A stretch of DNA of 8,599 bases from JABAYQ01 sp042091225 (GTDB lineage Bacteria; Bacteroidota; Bacteroidia; Flavobacteriales; UBA7312), in NCBI GenBank assembly GCA_042091225.1, contig JBELHW010000066.1:1-8599 (forward strand), written 5' to 3'. Positions 6,352 through 8,599 of this stretch are shown here, in pieces (the stretch's first letter is position 1; every line of letters begins with the position of its first letter). The position numbers and the translations under genes are program-made. The notes beneath the pieces are model-generated. The model saw nothing but the letters and a program-made list of their open reading frames with translations, was not told the DNA's origin and ran no database searches.

Positions 6352-6696
6352 TTGGACCAAAATAATTCAATTTTAGTTGATGATAAAGATATTATTTTAG
6401 AATTTAAATTAAATATTATTTCATCAAATCTCACTAAAACAACACATTACACATCTTACCAACAAAAATTATATAGATTAATTAAATTTCTTAAAGAAGA
6501 AAGAGGAATTGGATATAGAAGAATTAGTAGAATTTTATTTGAAAAAAATTATAGAAGTATTAGAAGTAATAAAATTTTAAAACACAATTACATTTACTCA
6601 ATTTATTATAAAGGAAAAATTAGAGAAAACCGAATTAATAGAGAATTTGAAAGTGAAATTAGTGATGTTAAAATGAAATTTATTAGAAAAAAATGA
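6352..6696 (+). CDS. Small basic putative DNA-binding protein, recombinase-domain-like
   Basis: A protein of about 114 residues reads from TTG 6352. The frame is open back to 6304 with no ATG, so the start is uncertain, or an original ATG has been lost. Residues about 35-95 are very basic and look helical: Q-K-L-Y-R-L-I-K-F-L-K-E-E-R-G-I-G-Y-R-R-I-S-R-I-L, then K-I-L-K-H-N-Y-I-Y-S-I-Y. The order helix, G-x-G-Y-R-x-I-S-x-x-L turn, then a V/I-Y-S-[VI] element resembles the Recombinase DNA-binding domain of large serine recombinases and the short flavobacterial proteins that share it. There is no serine recombinase catalytic domain, so it is not a recombinase itself. Lying first in the element with a palindrome at its promoter, it could be a regulator or origin-binding protein. 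Family assignment is tentative. Confidence 0.5.
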   Translation: MDQNNSILVDDKDIILEFKLNIISSNLTKTTHYTSYQQKLYRLIKFLKEERGIGYRRISRILFEKNYRSIRSNKILKHNYIYSIYYKGKIRENRINREFESEISDVKMKFIRKK

Positions 6697-6744
6697 TGTT
6701 TTCTATTTTAAAGAATATTTATTAATACCCTAACTATATTCAAT

Positions 6745-6866
6745 TCTTAAATATTAAAATATAATTATCTTTAAATCAGTTAATTATAATTTTTAATCTA
6801 CTACACCAAAATCATATTATAATCTCTTAAATCAATTATAATATATCTTAAAATCATCTTAAATAC
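6745..6866 (+). repeat. Iteron-like repeats TCTT(A/T)AAAT and ATTATAAT
   Basis: TCTTAAATA (6745), TCTTTAAATCA (6768), TCTTAAATCA (6825), TCTTAAAATCA (6846) and TCTTAAATA (6857) recur in the same orientation. The palindrome ATTATAAT occurs at 6783, 6816 and 6835. Two composite units are strictly tandem: ATTATAAT plus one base plus TCTTAAATCA (6816-6834), then ATTATAAT plus three bases plus TCTTAAAATCA (6835-6856). The base composition is very low in complexity, so some copies may be chance. Confidence 0.45.
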
Positions 6867-6961
6867 TAAATAAATTAAAATAAATTTTTAATTAATTTTT
6901 TAGTATCATTTTCTATACTATTAATTAGTTCGGTTTAAGTTAGAATATAGAATTTCTTATA

Positions 6962-6991
6962 TTATATATGTTGAATTAAAAACATATATAA
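6962..6991 (+). promoter_or_regulatory. Hairpin directly upstream of the 194-residue gene
   Basis: TTATATATGTT (6962-6972) and AACATATATAA (6981-6991) form a perfect 11-bp inverted repeat around an 8-base loop, ending two bases before the ATG at 6994. In mRNA it would hide the translation initiation region; in DNA it could be an operator or part of an origin. There is no T run, so it is not a terminator. Confidence 0.5.
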
Positions 6992-6993
6992 GA

Positions 6994-7578
6994 ATGGAAA
7001 GATTTTATTTAAGTAAGAAGTATAAGAAAGAATTTAATAGTAAAGGTATTAGTAGAGAAGATTTATTAAGAATGGAAGATATGGTTAGTCATCATATTAA
7101 TTTATTCGGTTTAAATCCTAAAAATTTAAGTTATAGAATAATATTTAGAGAATTAGATTGGGAAGTAAATGTGTTAAGTTATTATACAGTTGAAGATGTA
7201 GATAGAGAAGATTTGATGAGATTGTATCAGTTAATGATAGAAAGGAAAAGTGGTGGAATTGGTATAGTGTTTGATAATAGTAATATGAAAAGTTTATTTA
7301 TGGAAGATTTCTATAATAGTCAAAGGAATTTGAAATTATTTAAATATAAAATATGTGACATTAAATTTAAACGACATAGTGAATTATTTAATGTGAGTAA
7401 TTTAGGTGAGAATAGAACGAATAATGTAGTAATGAAGAAATTATATGGTTTTAGAAAACATAAGTTTAATCATAATGATGAATGGAAAAAGATAATAGAT
7501 GAATATAATTTAAACTATAAAAATTGGAAAGATTCATTTTTCAATTTTGATAATAATAAAAGTGATAATGATGAATAG
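6994..7578 (+). CDS. Hypothetical protein, Rep-associated, unrecognised family
   Basis: I do not recognise this 194-residue protein. It is soluble-looking, with no signal peptide or membrane segment. It is rich in Lys, Asn, Tyr and Phe. The N-terminal half appears mostly helical, with S-R-E-D-L-L-R-M-E-D-M (about 20-30) and V-D-R-E-D-L-M-R-L-Y-Q-L-M (about 69-81). The two halves share the [SD]-R-E-D-L-[LM]-R phrase. The C-terminus is basic and ends in a polar Asn/Asp tail. Serine is coded almost only by AGT, and the coding strand is strikingly poor in C (15 C against 95 G in 7021-7500), a bias shared with the next gene but not with the chromosome to the left. The ATG follows a perfect hairpin. 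Its end overlaps the Rep start, which suggests coupled translation and a joint role in replication or control. Confidence 0.7.
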   Translation: MERFYLSKKYKKEFNSKGISREDLLRMEDMVSHHINLFGLNPKNLSYRIIFRELDWEVNVLSYYTVEDVDREDLMRLYQLMIERKSGGIGIVFDNSNMKSLFMEDFYNSQRNLKLFKYKICDIKFKRHSELFNVSNLGENRTNNVVMKKLYGFRKHKFNHNDEWKKIIDEYNLNYKNWKDSFFNFDNNKSDNDE

Positions 7579-7984
7579 TATGAATGAGGAAATGAAAAAG
7601 TTTGTAAGGAATTATTCTTTACAAACATATAATAGTGATTATAATGTAATATGTGATTTGACTTACAAATATCCAATTAGTAAAAGTATAAGTAGAAAGT
7701 ATGTTAGACAGTTGAGAGATTATTTAAATAAGTATGATATTTTTTGTGATGGAATATTAGTATTTGAATATAGTAGAGAAATGAAACAATTACATAATCA
7801 TATCTTAATGTATAATAAGAATGAAAAGTTTTATAAGGTAAATGGAATGATTTATAATTTTTGGAAAAAGATTGGTTATAGTACTATTAGAGAATATGAT
7901 AGTAGTCAAAATTATAGTGAATATGTGTGTAAGTATATGAATTTAACAGACAATCGAAATTGGGATTTTATAAGTAATTTATAA
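7568..7984 (+). CDS. HUH endonuclease, rolling-circle replication initiator-like (Rep)
   Basis: A 138-residue protein is read from ATG 7568; in-frame ATGs at 7571 and 7580 are also possible. It shows the three ordered motifs of HUH Rep proteins. Motif I-like C-D-L-T-Y is at 29-33. Motif II has an upstream glutamate E67 and H76-N-H78 followed by I-L-M-Y. A W-K-K-I-G-Y segment is at 99-104. Motif III is Y116-S-E-Y119-V-C-K122-Y123, like the Y-V-x-K-Y of microvirus/inovirus and plasmid Reps. Such enzymes nick one strand at the origin through a 5'-phosphotyrosine, with Y119 the likely nucleophile and H76/H78 metal ligands. It is short, with no helicase domain, so it would use host helicase. Its start overlaps the preceding gene by 11 bases. 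Its last codons lie inside the first 73-bp repeat, followed by a terminator. The central residue of the H-N-H motif is not hydrophobic, a mild deviation. Confidence 0.72.
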   Translation: MMNSMNEEMKKFVRNYSLQTYNSDYNVICDLTYKYPISKSISRKYVRQLRDYLNKYDIFCDGILVFEYSREMKQLHNHILMYNKNEKFYKVNGMIYNFWKKIGYSTIREYDSSQNYSEYVCKYMNLTDNRNWDFISNL

Positions 7985-8042
7985 TTTGGGTAAGTAGATT
8001 GTGAGAAACCTAACATCTTAATTGGTGTTAGGTTTTTTTTAT
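7970..8042 (+). repeat. 73-bp direct repeat, copy 1
   Basis: It is identical base for base to 8385-8457, at a distance of 415 bp. Copy 1 begins within the Rep gene, carrying its last four codons (I-S-N-L) and stop, and continues through the terminator hairpin and its T tract. The exact identity implies a recent duplication or active homogenisation. Confidence 0.97.
8006..8040 (+). terminator. Intrinsic terminator after Rep (in repeat copy 1)
   Basis: AAACCTAACA (8006-8015) and TGTTAGGTTT (8026-8035) form a perfect 10-bp stem with a 10-base loop, followed by further T to 8040. It would end the transcript of the 194-residue gene and Rep. Confidence 0.88.
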
Positions 8043-8047
8043 ATTTG

Positions 8048-8383
8048 ATGAAAAGAATGATGAAGAATATAATTGAAGTTTTAAAGAGATTAAAATATTA
8101 TATATTAGTTATGTTTATTTTAATTGTTAATGATACATACAAAATGAATGAAGGTGTTTATCCTTCTTTTGGTTATCCTTTTTATTACATCTTAATCGAT
8201 TTATTTGATTATATATTAAATACAATGGTTATTTTATCAATTCCTTTTTTAGTTGGATTAATTGTATTTATATGGACCAAAAATATTGATAAAACAATTT
8301 CATATATGGTTCCAATTATTGTTATTATATATTTTTTATTTTTCTTTATAATAATAGAACCATATCTCCCTACCAATTCTTAA
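8048..8383 (+). CDS. Small three-helix membrane protein (cargo-like), unknown function
   Basis: A 111-residue hydrophobic protein is read from ATG 8048. A basic N-terminus (K-R-M-M-K) precedes predicted membrane segments at about 17-28, 56-76 and 86-104. By the positive-inside rule the N-terminus would be cytoplasmic. I do not recognise the family. It sits exactly between the two 73-bp repeats, in the one stretch of the element without strong GC skew (18 C, 16 G in 8161-8340), so it probably joined the element separately. The sequence TATATTTG (8040-8047) fits the -7 consensus but touches the ATG. If it is used, translation would start at ATG 8057 or 8060. Small membrane proteins in such positions can be toxins, immunity or superinfection-exclusion proteins, but nothing in the sequence decides this. 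Confidence 0.65.
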   Translation: MKRMMKNIIEVLKRLKYYILVMFILIVNDTYKMNEGVYPSFGYPFYYILIDLFDYILNTMVILSIPFLVGLIVFIWTKNIDKTISYMVPIIVIIYFLFFFIIIEPYLPTNS

Positions 8384-8384
8384 A

Positions 8385-8457
8385 ATAAGTAATTTATAAT
8401 TTGGGTAAGTAGATTGTGAGAAACCTAACATCTTAATTGGTGTTAGGTTTTTTTTAT
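8385..8457 (+). repeat. 73-bp direct repeat, copy 2
   Basis: This exact copy of 7970-8042 starts two bases after the stop codon of the membrane protein gene. It carries the same vestige of the Rep 3' end, here out of context, and the same terminator. Because the Rep tail makes sense only in copy 1, the repeat content must derive from the Rep end. Confidence 0.97.
8421..8455 (+). terminator. Intrinsic terminator after the membrane protein gene (in repeat copy 2)
   Basis: It has the same 10-bp stem, 10-base loop and T tract as the terminator at 8006-8040. It would insulate the membrane protein gene from downstream DNA, making the cassette between the two terminators a separate transcription unit. 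Confidence 0.88.
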
Positions 8458-8512
8458 GTCTTTGGTAGATTATGTGGATACTGTTGAGATGAATATTATT
8501 TTTAGAACATAA
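8456..8512 (+). pseudogene. Possible 18-codon remnant ORF at the right end of the element
   Basis: ATG 8456 to TAA 8510-8512 encodes 18 residues (M-S-L-V-D-Y-V-D-T-V-E-M-N-I-I-F-R-T). The C-poor composition resembles the Rep genes, so it is likely element DNA: perhaps the tail of a deleted gene or simply non-coding. The start codon is formed by the last two bases of repeat copy 2 plus the next G. No start signal is evident. From 8513 to the end I see no gene. Confidence 0.2.
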
Positions 8513-8599
8513 CGTTGGTCACAGTCTAAGTCCCAAAAATATTCGATTTTAACGTATTGATTTACTAATCGACAACTCCCCCATAGATTTGGGTTTAGT

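Larger units (their letters stand above)
6697..6993. other. Non-coding, nearly G-free region: candidate origin/control region
   Basis: These 297 bases hold no convincing gene on either strand; the longest minus-strand frame I traced is 18 codons. From 6721 to 6900 I count one G against 21 C, the rest A and T. The region contains iteron-like repeats (6745-6866), an imperfect hairpin with arms ATACTAAA (6863-6870) and TTTAGTAT (6899-6906), and a second inverted repeat TAGTAT/ATACTA (6901-6906, 6915-6920). A further hairpin abuts the next start codon. Such an arrangement beside a Rep gene suits a replication origin or an operator region. I see no known nick-site motif. Confidence 0.45.
6243..8558. 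mobile_element. Candidate HUH-Rep mobile element or integrated small replicon
   Basis: This stretch stands apart from the housekeeping DNA on the left. It holds a Rep-type HUH protein, a putative small DNA-binding protein, an iteron-like non-coding block, an abrupt reversal of GC skew, extreme AT richness, and a cargo-like membrane gene between identical 73-bp repeats. The limits given are the outer edges of a shared 12-mer, TTTTAACGTATT, at 6243-6254 and 8547-8558. Those edges are a hypothesis, not a demonstrated attachment site or target duplication. Compositional change alone supports at least about 6700-8512. No transposase, integrase, relaxase or capsid gene is present, so integration would have to rely on Rep or host recombinases. 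Confidence 0.5.

Noticed and set aside
6929..7114. Repeated TTCGGTTTAA at 6929 and 7105
   Set aside because: Two copies of a 10-mer in very AT-rich sequence, one inside a coding region with no matching context; probably chance.
7547..7567. Upstream TTG start for the Rep gene
   Set aside because: It would add M-I-I-I-K-V-I, deep in the preceding gene. ATG codons at 7568, 7571 and 7580 are better placed for a stop-start overlap.
7568..7984. Rep-like protein as an IS200/IS605 Y1 transposase (TnpA)
   Set aside because: The length is similar and an HxH motif exists, but the Y-V-x-K-Y motif III and the Glu before HxH match replication initiators. No TnpB partner or typical end hairpin pair is seen.
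7970..8457. CRISPR array
   Set aside because: There are only two repeats of 73 bp, the spacing is 342 bp and contains a gene, and there are no cas genes.
6243..8558. Complete microvirus or inovirus prophage
   Set aside because: No major capsid, pilot, coat or Zot-like gene is present and about 2.3 kb is too small. A satellite or remnant remains possible.
8513..8599. Structure at the right end of the window (TCGATT...AATCGA, CCC...GGG)
   Set aside because: The inverted repeats are short and far apart, and no gene or second adapter is present; nothing can be assigned.

Overview
The window looks like a contig end from an AT-rich member of the Bacteroidota, most likely class Flavobacteriia. Four signs support this. 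TAnnTTTG-type -7 promoter elements stand before several genes. The tRNA gene has no encoded CCA end. The gene set and order (glyS / pth-rplY-prs / tRNA-Leu / dCMP deaminase-S41 peptidase / SOD) is what I recall from flavobacteria. The start codons lack convincing Shine-Dalgarno sequences. The first 15 bases are not genomic: they match the 3' end of the Illumina TruSeq adapter.

Region 1 (16-5774) is ordinary housekeeping chromosome. It holds the 3' end of glycyl-tRNA synthetase and, convergent to it with one base between the stop codons, a minus-strand operon prs-rplY-pth (PRPP synthase, ribosomal protein L25/Ctc, peptidyl-tRNA hydrolase). Divergent from prs lies a tRNA-Leu(CAA) with its own promoter and terminator. 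Next come an overlapping pair, dCMP deaminase and a membrane-anchored S41 (CtpA-type) protease, then a Fe/Mn superoxide dismutase with promoter and strong terminator, then a 45-residue DUF2256 zinc-ribbon-like gene. Translation and nucleotide supply dominate, with oxidative stress defence and envelope proteolysis beside them.

Region 2 (5869-6201, minus) is a secreted repeat protein of the family I know as the 7(1) septoil knot domain (formerly DUF6150).

Region 3 (about 6243-8558) is clearly different and is the interesting part. It is extremely AT-rich and looks like a small replicon or mobile element of about 2.3 kb. In order it holds: a small basic putative DNA-binding protein; a 297-base non-coding stretch almost devoid of G, with iteron-like repeats and hairpins; an unrecognised 194-residue protein; an overlapping 138-residue protein with HUH-endonuclease (rolling-circle Rep) motifs; and a small membrane protein enclosed by two identical 73-bp direct repeats. 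Each repeat carries the last codons of the Rep gene and an intrinsic terminator. GC skew reverses sharply at the non-coding stretch, as expected near an origin of asymmetric replication. The same 12-mer occurs near both outer edges. I see no capsid, relaxase or transposase gene, so this is best called a candidate HUH-Rep element, perhaps an integrated cryptic plasmid or ssDNA-phage satellite, rather than a known family.
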